DNA of 64,000 nucleotides from Bacillota bacterium (GTDB taxonomy: Bacteria > Bacillota > UBA4882 > UBA8346): assembly GCA_023410535.1 (NCBI GenBank), contig JAEYPR010000011.1:1-64000 (forward strand), read 5' to 3'. This document shows, in pieces, positions 16,327-25,619 of this stretch (the first letter of the stretch is position 1; each line of letters opens with the position of its first letter). Under the pieces are notes generated by a model, which had not been told where the DNA came from, searched no databases, and saw nothing but the letters and a program-made list of their open reading frames with translations. The translations under genes were made by a program, and so were the position numbers.

Positions 16327-16475
16327 TTAAAGCTTTAACACTGTTATTAGTTCATCATTACATATCTCACCGTTATCACAAAAACCAAAACTTTCGTAAA
16401 GCTTTTTTGCAACTAAGTTGTCAGCTTTGTAAGGTATCCAACAGCACTGAGCTGGGCCGGCTGGATCTGATATTG
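16327..16475 (-). pseudogene. C-terminal remnant of a GNAT acetyltransferase
   Basis: On the minus strand an in-frame stretch ending at the TAA 16327-16329 reads ADNLVAKKLYESFGF, then a Gly-Glu turn and ELITVLKL. This is the last third of a GNAT N-acetyltransferase of the diamine/PaiA type (helix 4, beta 7). No start or acetyl-CoA-binding motif A is found upstream. The gap 16294-16616 contains nothing else I can support. Confidence 0.65.
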
Positions 16476-16616
16476 TTCACCACTCATAAAACGTAATATA
16501 CGATATTGTTAGCGGCAACTTTCGGAAGTCCGTATCCTGTATTACCATAAACTATCATAACAAACCCCAAGGACAAACCAGGTAACCATCGACAGCAGGA
16601 CGGTCTGTTTTTATTG

Positions 16617-17435
16617 TCATTTTAATTGATAATATGCAAATTGGTCAATTAAATTGTAATAATCAATCTTTTCCTGATTAACTTCCTGCGGCGAAATCCC
16701 ATAATCCTTAAAAATGAGCGTTTGATACTCTTCACCGAAATTTCTGGCAATACTTTTGCTAATAGAAGCCAAATCCCTGTAAATATCTCCGATACCCGCC
16801 TCTGACCAATCAACAAACCCGTAATTAGTCTGATCGACAATTAAAATATTAGGTAAACAATAGTCGCCATGGGTAAAAACATCGGCATCAAATATTTTGC
16901 TCCGATCTTGCAGATACTCGAAAACAACAGCGGGGGTATTCCCGTTGTTCGCCTTTTGAAATGCTTCGACATCAATCCGGTTGCCGCGAGCCGCTTCGCC
17001 AATTGCCTTCAATTCACTCGCTAATTTGTTCCGATACTTTGAAGGAAGCGAAAAAGCATCAATGCGATGAATTTTTTTCAGGGCAATTGCGCATAGATTG
17101 ATAATCGCTTCTTTACTTAAACGTTCGGACATTTGGTGAGCGCTTAAACCAGCAACATTTGAGAGCAGCATATAAAGTTGATCTTGCCCTTTTTCAAAAC
17201 GAAGTACTTTTGGTATCTTTAAATCTTTGGATGACAACCAATTAAGAACGGCTAGTTCATTTAGCATCTCTTTTTTTGCATCAGGTGTTTTACTGATTTT
17301 TAAATAAAGAACTTCCCTCGCCGGATTCGCTAACTTAACAATTCGGTCGCCGATTCTTCCCGCTATTTCTGCTTCAACCTGGTAATTTTCAAGCGTTTCT
17401 TGTAATCCCATAGGATAACTTTCAAGGTTCTCCAT
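16617..17435 (-). CDS. APH(3')-like aminoglycoside phosphotransferase family protein
   Basis: A 272-residue protein kinase-like fold of the APH family. The catalytic loop THGDYCLPNILI (Asp and Asn) lies near residue 191, and the metal-binding Asp is in FVDWSEAGIGDIYRDLA, in the layout of APH(3') enzymes, though WSE replaces the usual LGR. The N-lobe Lys is in LYLKIS. True APH(3') enzymes phosphorylate kanamycin-type drugs; the altered DFG-like motif makes resistance uncertain, and related enzymes phosphorylate other small alcohols. The ATG at 17435 follows a ggaatg-type site. Confidence 0.82.
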   Translation of the reverse strand: MENLESYPMGLQETLENYQVEAEIAGRIGDRIVKLANPAREVLYLKISKTPDAKKEMLNELAVLNWLSSKDLKIPKVLRFEKGQDQLYMLLSNVAGLSAHQMSERLSKEAIINLCAIALKKIHRIDAFSLPSKYRNKLASELKAIGEAARGNRIDVEAFQKANNGNTPAVVFEYLQDRSKIFDADVFTHGDYCLPNILIVDQTNYGFVDWSEAGIGDIYRDLASISKSIARNFGEEYQTLIFKDYGISPQEVNQEKIDYYNLIDQFAYYQLK

Positions 17436-17633
17436 TGCCAATCATTCCATTCCATTCCATTACCAATAATTATACCCGGTTGGTTAAATTTCAATTAGTT
17501 AACGTAACAAACCTGCCAATTTTATGAAAAAATCTTTCCATAATAAAAAGAGTCAAAGCTTTTTACTCTGACTCATTGACCATAGCGGTAGTTGTTTGTT
17601 TCTTCTTTTTCTCGTGTTTACGATTTATCTGAA

Positions 17634-17942
17634 TCATTTCACTTGTTTCCAAATTGCCTGTGAATCCGGATTCAGTTTGATAATCTCGCCCTCGATGACC
17701 TCCAGCCGATTATCGATTGTTTCGGTTTTGGTCTCCATTGAACCGAGTCGTCCTTCCATTGAATCGAGCCGTTGCTCCATACCTTTAAGCGTAGGTTTAA
17801 CAATGTCCATATCCTCAACCAATCCATTGAGGACATGTCCCTGTTCCTCCTGCTTCTTCTGAACACGCTGCAACCCGTCGCCGAAGTTCCGAAACTCCGA
17901 CAGTAATTGTTCAAGTAAAACTGCAACTTTATTATCGTCCAT
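17634..17942 (-). CDS. Coiled-coil protein, paralogue of 25886-26215
   Basis: A 102-residue acidic coiled coil. It begins MDDNKVAVLLEQLLSEF and ends with EVIEGEIIKLNPDSQAIWKQV; both ends are nearly the same in the gene at 25886-26215. The middle is made of heptads (LDSMEGRLGSMETKTET). The ATG at 17942 follows aaaggggcccgt. The frame is open upstream to 18017 and there encodes KGIPNLDVEVII, similar to the small ORF in front of the paralogue (KGIDDLNVESII), so a two-part module has been duplicated and here fused or decayed. Function unknown. Confidence 0.7.
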   Translation of the reverse strand: MDDNKVAVLLEQLLSEFRNFGDGLQRVQKKQEEQGHVLNGLVEDMDIVKPTLKGMEQRLDSMEGRLGSMETKTETIDNRLEVIEGEIIKLNPDSQAIWKQVK

Positions 17943-18074
17943 ACGGGCCCCTTTCGAGATGATCACTTCCACATCTAAGTTAGGAATTCCTTTTTGGTAT
18001 TGCCCGAAAATTTCCATTTTGTCATCTCATCAAGTACAGTTTTACAAACAACAACGCACCGCCGTTAATAGCTG

Positions 18075-18863
18075 CTAAATCGTGCGCAGGGTACCCCCGT
18101 CAATAACATGCTCACAACCGGTTATATACGCTGCCCGATCGGAGACGAGAAAAGCAACTAATTCCGCTACTTCTTCCGGCCGACCCGGTCGTCCCAGTGG
18201 AATACCCCCGAGGGAATTCATCATTTCCTGTCTGGCGTTTTCGTAATCCTTTCCGGAATGATCCGCCAATCTTTGGATCAGTCGTTCCGCCGCTTTGGTT
18301 TCAATAAACCCGGGAGCGACGGTGTTTACACGCACTCCGGACGGTGCGACTTGACTCGCCAATCCTTTGCTATAGTTGGTCAACGCCGCTTTTGCCGCCG
18401 AATACGCCAGCGTTTCCGTGGCGGGAAAACGTCGGCGGATGGATGAGATATGAATGATCACACCAAAACCATTTTCAATCATGCCGGGTAAAAAGGCGCG
18501 GTCTAAACGGACTGCGGCGAACAAATTCGCATTAAAAACCTGTTGCCAGTCATCATCGTTCATCGCCAGGGCTCCTCCCGCAGGCGCCGAAGAACCGCCG
18601 ACATTATTCACTAAAATATCGATACCGCCAAGCCGTTGCAACACTCCGGCAATTACCTTTGCCGTGCCCTCGGGTTTGCTTACATCCGCTTGAATAAACA
18701 AATCGGATTGGGATTCGTCCGGTACTGTTCGCGCCGTAGTCATGACCACGGCTCCGGCAACCCGCAGTCGTTTGACGATTGCCGCTCCCATGCCTTGCGT
18801 GCCACCGGTAACCAAGATCCGTTTACTTTCCAACTCCCTGGGATCAATTAAACTATGCGTCAT
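18075..18863 (-). CDS. Short-chain dehydrogenase/reductase (SDR)
   Basis: A 262-residue classical SDR, an NAD(P)H-dependent oxidoreductase. It has the cofactor motif VTGGTQGMGAAI (TGxxxGxG), the structural NNVGG motif, the catalytic Ser in HISSIRR and the YSAAKAA Tyr/Lys pair, followed by VAPGFIET and the C-terminal ITGCEHVIDGGT. The ATG follows a ggaggttgg site. Substrate unknown. Its sequence is more GC-rich than the coiled-coil gene beside it. Confidence 0.9.
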   Translation of the reverse strand: MTHSLIDPRELESKRILVTGGTQGMGAAIVKRLRVAGAVVMTTARTVPDESQSDLFIQADVSKPEGTAKVIAGVLQRLGGIDILVNNVGGSSAPAGGALAMNDDDWQQVFNANLFAAVRLDRAFLPGMIENGFGVIIHISSIRRRFPATETLAYSAAKAALTNYSKGLASQVAPSGVRVNTVAPGFIETKAAERLIQRLADHSGKDYENARQEMMNSLGGIPLGRPGRPEEVAELVAFLVSDRAAYITGCEHVIDGGTLRTI

Positions 18864-19049
18864 TTTGCCAACCTCCGCTATTGATTATATAGTTGGGAAT
18901 CAAAAGCTTTCACAACTACACCCGGAATATTACTGACTCGAGTATATCAAAGGCAATTGGACAGCAGTATGTCATATTGAAAGGAAAAGAAATGGGATTG
19001 TTTGCATATATCAGAAACTCCCTTCCAGAAATTATTCTGAATTCCTACG

Positions 19050-19571
19050 TTACTTCTGATACGGGTGCAACATTGATTCGATTTTAACCATATTAGTGTT
19101 ATCTCCCAAAATGACTACTTTCTCCTTATAAATTGCAAGTAGTTCTAAAATCTCACTTTTTGTCCTTTCAAAGTCATTGCTCCATTTATACATAAGTAAT
19201 AACATTCGGAGCGTAGGTCGATAGCTGGCGTTCTCTAATTTCATCTTTTGAAAAAGCCAACGCTTTAGAATCCGATATTTTCTTTTGAATGGCGGTGTAT
19301 CAAGCAAAATAATGATATCTGCTTGATTGAATCCGTCATTAAAACATTTACGAAAAACGCCCTCAATAATCCATTTATCCGAGTCAGTAATTTTATGAAA
19401 TTCCAACTCTTTCTCTCCTGGGGATCTTTTAATATCGCCACTTGGCAATCGCAAATGGACAACATTATCCAACTCAAAATACGGAATATTTAATCGGTTT
19501 GATAATTCTCGCGCCATAGTGGTTTTTCCACTTGCGACCGAACCAAGAATATATATTTTGGTCAATGACAT
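19050..19571 (-). CDS. P-loop kinase-like protein (FlaR/topology-modulation type)
   Basis: A 173-residue P-loop NTPase related to adenylate kinases, of the group often annotated as DNA topology modulation protein FlaR. The Walker A motif GSVASGKTT is at residues 10-18, the ELDNVVH segment follows, and the LID-like region carries FKRKYRILKRW. The biochemical role of this group is not established; the topology name is historical. The ATG is preceded by aaggtaagg. AT-rich compared with the flanking SDR gene. Confidence 0.75.
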   Translation of the reverse strand: MSLTKIYILGSVASGKTTMARELSNRLNIPYFELDNVVHLRLPSGDIKRSPGEKELEFHKITDSDKWIIEGVFRKCFNDGFNQADIIILLDTPPFKRKYRILKRWLFQKMKLENASYRPTLRMLLLMYKWSNDFERTKSEILELLAIYKEKVVILGDNTNMVKIESMLHPYQK

Positions 19572-19611
19572 TTTCGCGCCTTACCTTATTGAATTTTTCC
19601 ATATTGGAATT

Positions 19612-20100
19612 TTTACGAGATACTCACAAAGTTATCGATCAGTTGCAACGAAACTATGCGCCAACTACGAAGTTCTATCCCGAATTGGCCCTGGGGCGTG
19701 AATGTGAGGTGGCGGAGATCATGAACCGGCTTGCGGTTAAAAGCGCACGTTGGCGAATTTGGAAGCGCCGACGCTGTCATGGAAGCGATTGAAGAATTGG
19801 CGTTGGATGAAGTGCATCACGGGCGCCGCCGTACAATCGGTCCCAATCATGAACTGGCTAGCCGACCATCAAATCCGGCTAAACGTCTGCCCAACCAGCA
19901 ATATCATGCTGAAAGTGGTTGATAGTTATGCGAATCATCCGCTTCGCCAACTTTACGATCACGCAGTTCCCGTCACGGTTAATACCGACGATTTGCTCAT
20001 TTTTAACCAAAGTGTTTCCCAAGAGTATCTTAACTTGTTCAATGCCAAGCTGATGACCGCCGCGGAACTGAATCAGATCCGGGAAACGGGCCTGAAATGA
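19612..20100 (+). pseudogene. Frameshifted adenosine deaminase remnant
   Basis: Three reading frames together give the C-terminal half of an adenosine/adenine deaminase: FYPELALGRE and VKSARW, then KAHVGEFGSADAVMEAIEEL and ALDEVHHG in another frame (from about 19740), then AAVQSVPIMNWLADHQIRLN with VCPTSNIMLKVV and VTVNTDDLLIFNQS (19830-20100). VHHG, CPTSN and NTDD are the conserved metal and active-site segments. At least two frameshifts and loss of the N-terminal half make it non-functional. Confidence 0.85.
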
Positions 20101-20101
20101 C

Positions 20102-20521
20102 TTATAATTTTCCTACGGCTTCCTGCCAATCGACCAACAGATTATAACGTTCGGTTTTGAAGCGTAAAACGCAATATTGAGGGTCCTCCGGCCCGGTGAA
20201 ATGATTCTGCAGGCCGTCATACCACATCTCCTTTTTCAGATCGGGGTCGGTCACGATTTCGATTGTACCGATCAGGGTGATGTTGTAATCATCGGCATTA
20301 AAACAAACACTGGCTCGAGTGCACCGGTCAATCCGGTTGGCTTTGGTGCCGCCCAGTCCGGTACAGAAGGTAATCCACCGGATCCCGTCTGCTTTTGACG
20401 CGGTAATGGTGGACGCGGTCGGATAGCCGTCCAAGTCGATCAAAGCCAACACGCAATAGGTCCCCATCCCGGTATTTTTTTCAATAATTTGTCCGGCTGT
20501 GATCATAATATCCTGATTCAT
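20102..20521 (-). CDS. Pyridoxamine 5'-phosphate oxidase-like flavin-binding protein
   Basis: A 139-residue split-barrel FMN-binding family protein, distinct from the NimA-type one at 11290. Strands visible are YCVLALIDLDGYPTAST, GIRWITFCTGLGGTKANRI and SVCFNADDYNITLIGTIEI, the general-stress-protein-26-like pattern. The ATG at 20521 follows aggaggttcaaa at ideal spacing; the upstream frame to 20542 is not needed. No catalytic role can be assigned. Its stop lies two bases from the deaminase remnant's, tail to tail. Confidence 0.82.
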   Translation of the reverse strand: MNQDIMITAGQIIEKNTGMGTYCVLALIDLDGYPTASTITASKADGIRWITFCTGLGGTKANRIDRCTRASVCFNADDYNITLIGTIEIVTDPDLKKEMWYDGLQNHFTGPEDPQYCVLRFKTERYNLLVDWQEAVGKL

Positions 20522-20561
20522 TTTGAACCTCCTAGATTCCACGGTGGATCGGGTTAATTGG

Positions 20562-20622
20562 GTGTTGGAGAAAGTGTGGAGAAGATATGTGATTAGGCGG
20601 TTGGGGGACGCAGTTCGGGTAT
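20562..20622 (-). pseudogene. yyaL 5'-end fragment H
   Basis: gtgttggag, gattaggcggttgg and cagttcgggtat align with yyaL 6122-6184 (YyaL residues 1-20, including the start region). The frame is disrupted. It lies immediately 5' of the flavin-binding protein gene that starts at 20521, in yyaL orientation. Confidence 0.85.
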
Positions 20623-20811
20623 TTGCTTATTGATCCTTATTCGAAATGTTATTTCGCCACAGATTATCCAATTCCTGTCGACAAAGGCTCGAAGAATACT
20701 CCATGAAAACAACCCTTATAAGTGTCAACGTTTTTTCCACCTGGTCACTGGACGGGTTCGCGAATATGATTGAACTATCGAGCCTCCAATCAATGACTAG
20801 GAGTTGAGAAA

Positions 20812-22167
20812 ATGGCCAAATTGCGCATGATCGGTTTGCTGTTGCTATTATTCATCCCTTGTTTGGGAAACGCGCTCCTCGCTCAAACCCCCGTCAAGCC
20901 CTTGGCGCTGGACTACGACATTTACAGCTTTAACATTCAACTCGACAGCTACGTGATCAAACCTAAATATACCCCGTATCAACTGCGAATCGATATCAGT
21001 TATCTGCCGGAAAACGCCAATCAATCCAATCTCCCGGTAATCTATGTCACTGACGGCCAGTGGCGCCGGATGGATCACAAGTATATCCACTACTTAACCC
21101 GGAAGAACCTCATCCCGCCCGTAATTGTCGCCGGCATCGGGTATACCGAAGCGGATGACGCGGGCCAAGTACGTTACACCGATTTGGTAATCCAACCGGA
21201 GCATTTCCGCACCGAACTGCAAAACGAGATTATCCCGCTGGTCGAGGGAAAACACCGTATTGATCCGAAGCGACGCGTTTTATTCGGTTCCTCGGCGGGC
21301 GGTCATTTTGTGGTATACAGCTTTCTGCAACAAGCGCTACAGTCCGGTACAACTTTTTACGGTTTTATCGGCGGCTCCCCTTACCTCCCCAAACAATCGC
21401 CGGTGCTCCCGATGGCCAATGAACTGACCGCTCATGAACGTACCCTAGCCAACCGTCTCTACCTGGCCTACGGTGCCAAAGAAAGTTATCGGGATTTCCA
21501 GGCTCCCAACAATCAACTCTTTCAAACTTTAGCCACTCCGAACCTGAAACGCCTGGACTTTTGGCACCACAGTTACGCCGATGCCGACCATTTTGACGTA
21601 ACCAGGCTGGCGCTCATCGACGGTCTGCGATTGCTGCTCGGTAATGTAACAGCGCCCGAAATTGGCGCGGTTGACCTGAAATATCAATCCTATCATTACG
21701 ATTTTACGACAACCACCCAATTTTACGACTGGCAGACCAACTTTTATGACCAAAACGCGCTCGCTCCCGGTCCCGATTCCTCCCCCGCTCCAGGAACGCA
21801 ATGTTTCAAAGTAACTGCCGATTTCTCGCGCTATTCACGGTTGCAATTTGAAACATCGTCGGTCTTCTTTGCAGGGCTGGCCGACAAGGACATCTCGCTA
21901 CGGGTCTACATCCCGCCCGCTTTGGCAAAACTCCGGTACAGTCTAAAGTTTCTGATTTACTCCAGTTTTGATTTGAATTGGATCACCGACACTAGCGCGG
22001 CATTTCCGTTACGGCAAAGCGGTTGGAATACTTTTCATTACAAATGGCGCGGCCAAAGGATCGCCGGCAATATCGACTGCATCCGGGGCTTTGGGGTGGC
22101 CATTGACAAACGGGATAAAGCTCCGGCTTGGAAAGGGGATTTGTATTTTGACGATGTGAAGTGGTGA
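20812..22167 (+). CDS. Secreted esterase-type alpha/beta hydrolase with C-terminal beta-sandwich domain
   Basis: A 451-residue exported protein. A signal peptide (GLLLLLFIPCLGNALLA, cleavage after about residue 25) precedes an esterase-D-like alpha/beta hydrolase domain with the nucleophile elbow RRVLFGSSAGGHF near residue 165 and a His in YADADHFD near residue 262. Residues about 300-451 form a separate beta-rich domain ending DLYFDDVKW, the pattern of carbohydrate-binding or galactose-binding-like modules. Likely a cell-surface or secreted carbohydrate esterase; substrate not known. The ATG is preceded by aggagttgaga. Confidence 0.82.
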   Translation: MAKLRMIGLLLLLFIPCLGNALLAQTPVKPLALDYDIYSFNIQLDSYVIKPKYTPYQLRIDISYLPENANQSNLPVIYVTDGQWRRMDHKYIHYLTRKNLIPPVIVAGIGYTEADDAGQVRYTDLVIQPEHFRTELQNEIIPLVEGKHRIDPKRRVLFGSSAGGHFVVYSFLQQALQSGTTFYGFIGGSPYLPKQSPVLPMANELTAHERTLANRLYLAYGAKESYRDFQAPNNQLFQTLATPNLKRLDFWHHSYADADHFDVTRLALIDGLRLLLGNVTAPEIGAVDLKYQSYHYDFTTTTQFYDWQTNFYDQNALAPGPDSSPAPGTQCFKVTADFSRYSRLQFETSSVFFAGLADKDISLRVYIPPALAKLRYSLKFLIYSSFDLNWITDTSAAFPLRQSGWNTFHYKWRGQRIAGNIDCIRGFGVAIDKRDKAPAWKGDLYFDDVKW

Positions 22168-22180
22168 CGAAACGGCGTGC

Positions 22181-22399
22181 GTGGACACCCCCGTCGAATT
22201 GCGGATCATCAGCAAATACCCTTGCCCAATCAAAATAGCCACGCTGATCCGGGAGCAATTATCCTTGTCCCAAAAAACCTTTGACCGGATGCTCGCCAGC
22301 GGGCAAATCAAAAGTGTTTCCGGACTCGATCTGAAAAAATGCAAATTACACCGTGAAGTAGTGCTAATGATTGAAAGCGAGAGTTTGGGCAACTTGTGA
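22181..22399 (+). pseudogene. DUF1062-like C-terminal remnant
   Basis: A 72-residue frame with LRIISKYPCPIKIATLIREQ and LSLSQKTFDRMLASGQI resembles the C-terminal part of DUF1062 proteins, which carry an RNA-binding-like helix near the end. The N-terminal zinc-binding half is missing, there is no ribosome binding site, and the frame begins right after the esterase stop. The family assignment is from memory of its pattern and is uncertain. Confidence 0.4.
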
Positions 22400-22509
22400 A
22401 TTAAACGTAGTAAATACCGTTCAAGTAACTTTACAAAAGTAGAAGTCACCATCGCTTTTTTCAATGGCGATGGTGACTTCCGTTACAGGGCATATGAACA
22501 AACCCGAAG

Positions 22510-23277
22510 TTAGAAATAAACCTTGATCAACCGGGTATCGGTATACATCCCGGCGCCTTCCAACGCTTTCTTTGAAAAATGATTATAATACCAACAACCG
22601 GCAATTGGTCGCCGCTGTCCCGCATAGACTCGTTCTTTCAAGTAAAACAAAATATTGCGTCCGATTCCCTTTTGGCGATACTCAGGCAAGGTAAACATCC
22701 CGATACTCGCGTACTGTGAGAGTAAAATGCCATTTTCGATGATTCCGAAACCTACTGTCGACTTATCTTTTTCAGCAATATAGATCTGTCCCTTTACAAT
22801 TCTTGTTTCGAGGTCATCAAAAAAACCGTCACTTTTAGATAAGATCTCTTGACAATCTTGTGGCTGCGCCAATTGAACTATTATGCCTGCATTAAGTTCT
22901 GCCGCTTTGCCGGTATCCTGAAAAAAATAAGCCTGTATATCCAGACGCTTATGTTCATCCAATGCATGGCTTAAAAAAAATTGATCGCAAGTCGGCACGA
23001 AGGCCAATTGTACCTTTTGCATACGCTTCACATGGAAAAAGATCTCCTGGCTGTATCGACGATATGCTTGGGTAATGAAGAACAACGTAATTTGTTCCTG
23101 GTTCAAAATTGCAAAGAAACCAACTGCGCGCTCTTCGTACATGATGATAAAAAATTCGGAGTTTAAAATCTTACTTTCCAAAAACGATTCAATCGGAGCC
23201 GCTAAGCCGGTAGTATATTCTTTCAACCATTGCTGGTTATCCATAATATTTTGCTTGATAAAATATAGATTCATCAT
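22510..23277 (-). CDS. GNAT family N-acetyltransferase
   Basis: A 255-residue protein with its GNAT domain in the C-terminal half. The acetyl-CoA-binding motif A is GMFTLPEYRQKGIGRNIL (residues about 192-209), followed by GCWYYNHFSKKALEGAGM, the usual Asn/Ser helix. The N-terminal half (residues 1-125) looks like a degenerate second GNAT domain. The ATG follows a ggagaatg site. Acetyl acceptor unknown. Confidence 0.85.
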   Translation of the reverse strand: MMNLYFIKQNIMDNQQWLKEYTTGLAAPIESFLESKILNSEFFIIMYEERAVGFFAILNQEQITLFFITQAYRRYSQEIFFHVKRMQKVQLAFVPTCDQFFLSHALDEHKRLDIQAYFFQDTGKAAELNAGIIVQLAQPQDCQEILSKSDGFFDDLETRIVKGQIYIAEKDKSTVGFGIIENGILLSQYASIGMFTLPEYRQKGIGRNILFYLKERVYAGQRRPIAGCWYYNHFSKKALEGAGMYTDTRLIKVYF

Positions 23278-23367
23278 TTTACATTCTCCACTTTCAACCC
23301 AAAATTTACTCCCGTTTTTAGCGTAACGAAAGTTAATTATATTAGCGAGCCAACTCGCGTTATCTCG

Positions 23368-23904
23368 TCATGGCAACTCTTTATTTGCAACCGTCAAAAT
23401 CCTCTTCAAATCTTCAAAATCACGCATATGTTTTTCCGCAAGGGAAATATCCGGCGCCATTGCCGCGAAATTAACATAGGTCTCAACCATGCATATTGGA
23501 CTAACGACTATTACGGAGATATCTCCAATCTTATATCGTTTCTTTTCGAAAGAACCCTCCGGATAAGGCCAATTTTCCCATCGACCCGGGGTTACAACTT
23601 GATCTTTATTATTATGACGCAAAAAAATAATATCTACCTGCACTTCATCTTTTGCAAACTTGGCATTATACTCACCGTGGCGATTGCGGATAGGGATAGT
23701 ATTGATAAACTTATTATTTCTCAATAATATCTCGACTCGGTTTTTATCGCTTTCCCAAACCATTACATCAAGGTCTTTATGCTCTCTACGCTGTTTCCCA
23801 TAATAAAAATCAATGCTCCATCCTCCAAACAGCCAATAGTCTATTTGGTTTTCGGAAAATAACGTGTCAATTTCTTTTAATAATTGTAATTGCCTTTGAC
23901 TCAT
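23368..23904 (-). CDS. Nucleotidyltransferase (LinB/ANT-like)
   Basis: A 178-residue DNA-polymerase-beta-like nucleotidyltransferase. The core YWLFGGWSIDFYYGKQRREH with KDLDVMVW has the GG-x-D-x-D type metal-binding arrangement of lincosamide and ANT(2'')-like adenylyltransferases. The start is placed at the ATG 23904; the frame continues up to 23940 and touches the stop of the peptidase E gene upstream, so cotranscription is likely. Drug modification is possible but unproven; similar proteins serve in other pathways. Confidence 0.8.
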   Translation of the reverse strand: MSQRQLQLLKEIDTLFSENQIDYWLFGGWSIDFYYGKQRREHKDLDVMVWESDKNRVEILLRNNKFINTIPIRNRHGEYNAKFAKDEVQVDIIFLRHNNKDQVVTPGRWENWPYPEGSFEKKRYKIGDISVIVVSPICMVETYVNFAAMAPDISLAEKHMRDFEDLKRILTVANKELP

Positions 23905-23940
23905 ATGCTTCGCAACCTTTTGATTCCCGAATGAAAGCAA

Positions 23941-24669
23941 TTAATCATCTTTTTTTAATAATTCTTGTAAATCGGTAAATGTCTCCTCTTTACGGATCCG
24001 TTTCTCATAATTACAGCCGTTTTTCCAAAAAACCTTATAGGCGTTCGCTTCATCCCGCGAAGCAATGATCCGGTATTTTTCATCAATGACTTCCAGCGCA
24101 CAACAATCATCTAGACAAATTGCAACCAATTCACTGTGTTGCGTAACTTCCTTCACCTTATTTTTCGACTCCAGATGGATCTCCCGTCTGGCATCATAAT
24201 GCGGGCAATGAATCGCATTGATCAATCCCAATCCCGTGTTTTGATTCACGCTCTGTTTGAACCAGCAAATCGAACCGGCGCTTAACCCGGACATGATCAC
24301 CCCGTTTTCATACGCTTGCCGGAGGATCCGGTCTACCCCGAGTTGTTCCCAAATTTTTAATAAGAGTGCTGTCTTTCCGCCACCGACATAAATAATATCC
24401 GAACCGAAGATCTTATCCTCAATCTCATGCAAAGTTGGCGTTTGATCGATAAGATACAAAACATCGGTGATACACCTAAGCCGGTTACCAAAATGTGCTT
24501 TGATCAACTCAAAATAATTTGGAGCATCGTTACTGGCAGTGGGCAAAAATAATAACCGCGGCTGATCTTTACCGGATAATCCAACGATTTCTTGATCGAT
24601 AACCGTTGTTTCAATGGGCCTACCGTCCTTCCCGATTTCGCCACCGCCGATGGCAACAATTTTGCCCAT
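23941..24669 (-). CDS. Peptidase E-like (S51) type 1 glutamine amidotransferase-fold protein
   Basis: A 242-residue peptidase family S51 member. The nucleophile elbow GLSAGSICWF holds the catalytic Ser near residue 127; SDIIYVGGGKTALLLKIW and IHCPHYDARREIH are the other family motifs. Start MGKIVAIGGGEIG is typical. Characterised relatives are aspartyl dipeptidase (PepE) and cyanophycinase. The ATG follows aggagggaacg. It is followed by the nucleotidyltransferase gene on the same strand. Confidence 0.88.
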   Translation of the reverse strand: MGKIVAIGGGEIGKDGRPIETTVIDQEIVGLSGKDQPRLLFLPTASNDAPNYFELIKAHFGNRLRCITDVLYLIDQTPTLHEIEDKIFGSDIIYVGGGKTALLLKIWEQLGVDRILRQAYENGVIMSGLSAGSICWFKQSVNQNTGLGLINAIHCPHYDARREIHLESKNKVKEVTQHSELVAICLDDCCALEVIDEKYRIIASRDEANAYKVFWKNGCNYEKRIRKEETFTDLQELLKKDD

Positions 24670-24702
24670 GATTTCGTTCCCTCCTGAAGTTCTACCATCA
24701 CT

Positions 24703-25560
24703 TCATCTCAGAGCCTTATTCCATTCGTCGCAAAACTCGGTTACGGAAGCATATCGCTGATCGCGGTTGTTTGAAGCCGCTTTTAATGCTACTTGGTATA
24801 AAGAATCACCGGCTACCCATTGATCGATCGAACGATCCAGAGTTCCTCCAAATATGCTAAACGCAATCGCCCCCATGGAAAAAACATTGGTCTTTTCATC
24901 AATGAGCGCTCCGAGTTCAAACTCTTCGGGAGACATAAAACGCTTTGAACCCCACATCCTTCCCAGCGGATTCAGATAGGGTTTTTGGGCATAGAAATCA
25001 ATATCGCATATTTTCATGACATCGGTTTCAAAATCATATAAGATGCATCCGTCGTAAAAATCAATTGCAACATAACCTTTGGTTTCAACGAATTGATGAA
25101 AAGCTACGATCTTGCCAAAGCAATTCAACCGTTTCCCGATTTCGAGATGATTAAAACGGTAATTGGGGGATGCCGGATTTGAATATTTCTCCGACGGCGG
25201 GAATAACCAATAGGAATGCAAACACTCGCCGCGAAACCAATCAAACACGACCGCATAACCGTTGCCGATTTGATAACCTTCAACCAAATCTACCAGATCA
25301 GGATGCTTTAAAACCCGGTAATTGGGAACGGCATTTTTTAGCCGCACGACTGCAGTTTGAGGGTCGCCACTGTATGCTACTGTTTTTGCCCCGGCGTACT
25401 TGATAAAGCGTTTCACCCCCGCTTGCGCCACTCCGAAACAAATATTGCCCGAATCTTGTTGATCAAAAACCGCAAAAACTGTGCCAAAGCTTTTTAACCA
25501 ACTAAAATCATGTTCCGCTTTCAGTTCGAAGGTAACCGAATTGATGCTTACAGATACCAA
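24703..25560 (-). CDS. Atypical serine/threonine protein kinase-like protein
   Basis: A 285-residue protein kinase-like fold. The catalytic loop is degenerate (VAIDFYDGCILYDF in place of HRDxxxxN), the DFG position reads CDIDFY, and an APE-like SPEEFELGALIDEKTNVFSMG (in two parts) marks the activation segment and helix F. The missing loop Asn suggests altered or no phosphotransfer. I place the start at TTG 25560, which follows aggaggttcaaa; the upstream ATG at 25578 would put that site inside the gene. Cytosolic, no membrane segment. Substrate unknown. It lies 33 bases upstream of the peptidase E gene. Confidence 0.72.
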   Translation of the reverse strand: MVSVSINSVTFELKAEHDFSWLKSFGTVFAVFDQQDSGNICFGVAQAGVKRFIKYAGAKTVAYSGDPQTAVVRLKNAVPNYRVLKHPDLVDLVEGYQIGNGYAVVFDWFRGECLHSYWLFPPSEKYSNPASPNYRFNHLEIGKRLNCFGKIVAFHQFVETKGYVAIDFYDGCILYDFETDVMKICDIDFYAQKPYLNPLGRMWGSKRFMSPEEFELGALIDEKTNVFSMGAIAFSIFGGTLDRSIDQWVAGDSLYQVALKAASNNRDQRYASVTEFCDEWNKALR

Positions 25561-25619
25561 TTTGAACCTCCTCAACATCGAATATTATCGTGAGTATCAT
25601 TCTCGTAGCTAAAACAACA

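Noticed and set aside
22009..22464. Minus-strand ORF of 151 codons
   Set aside because: It is antisense to the esterase C-terminal domain and the remnant after it and has no family resemblance.
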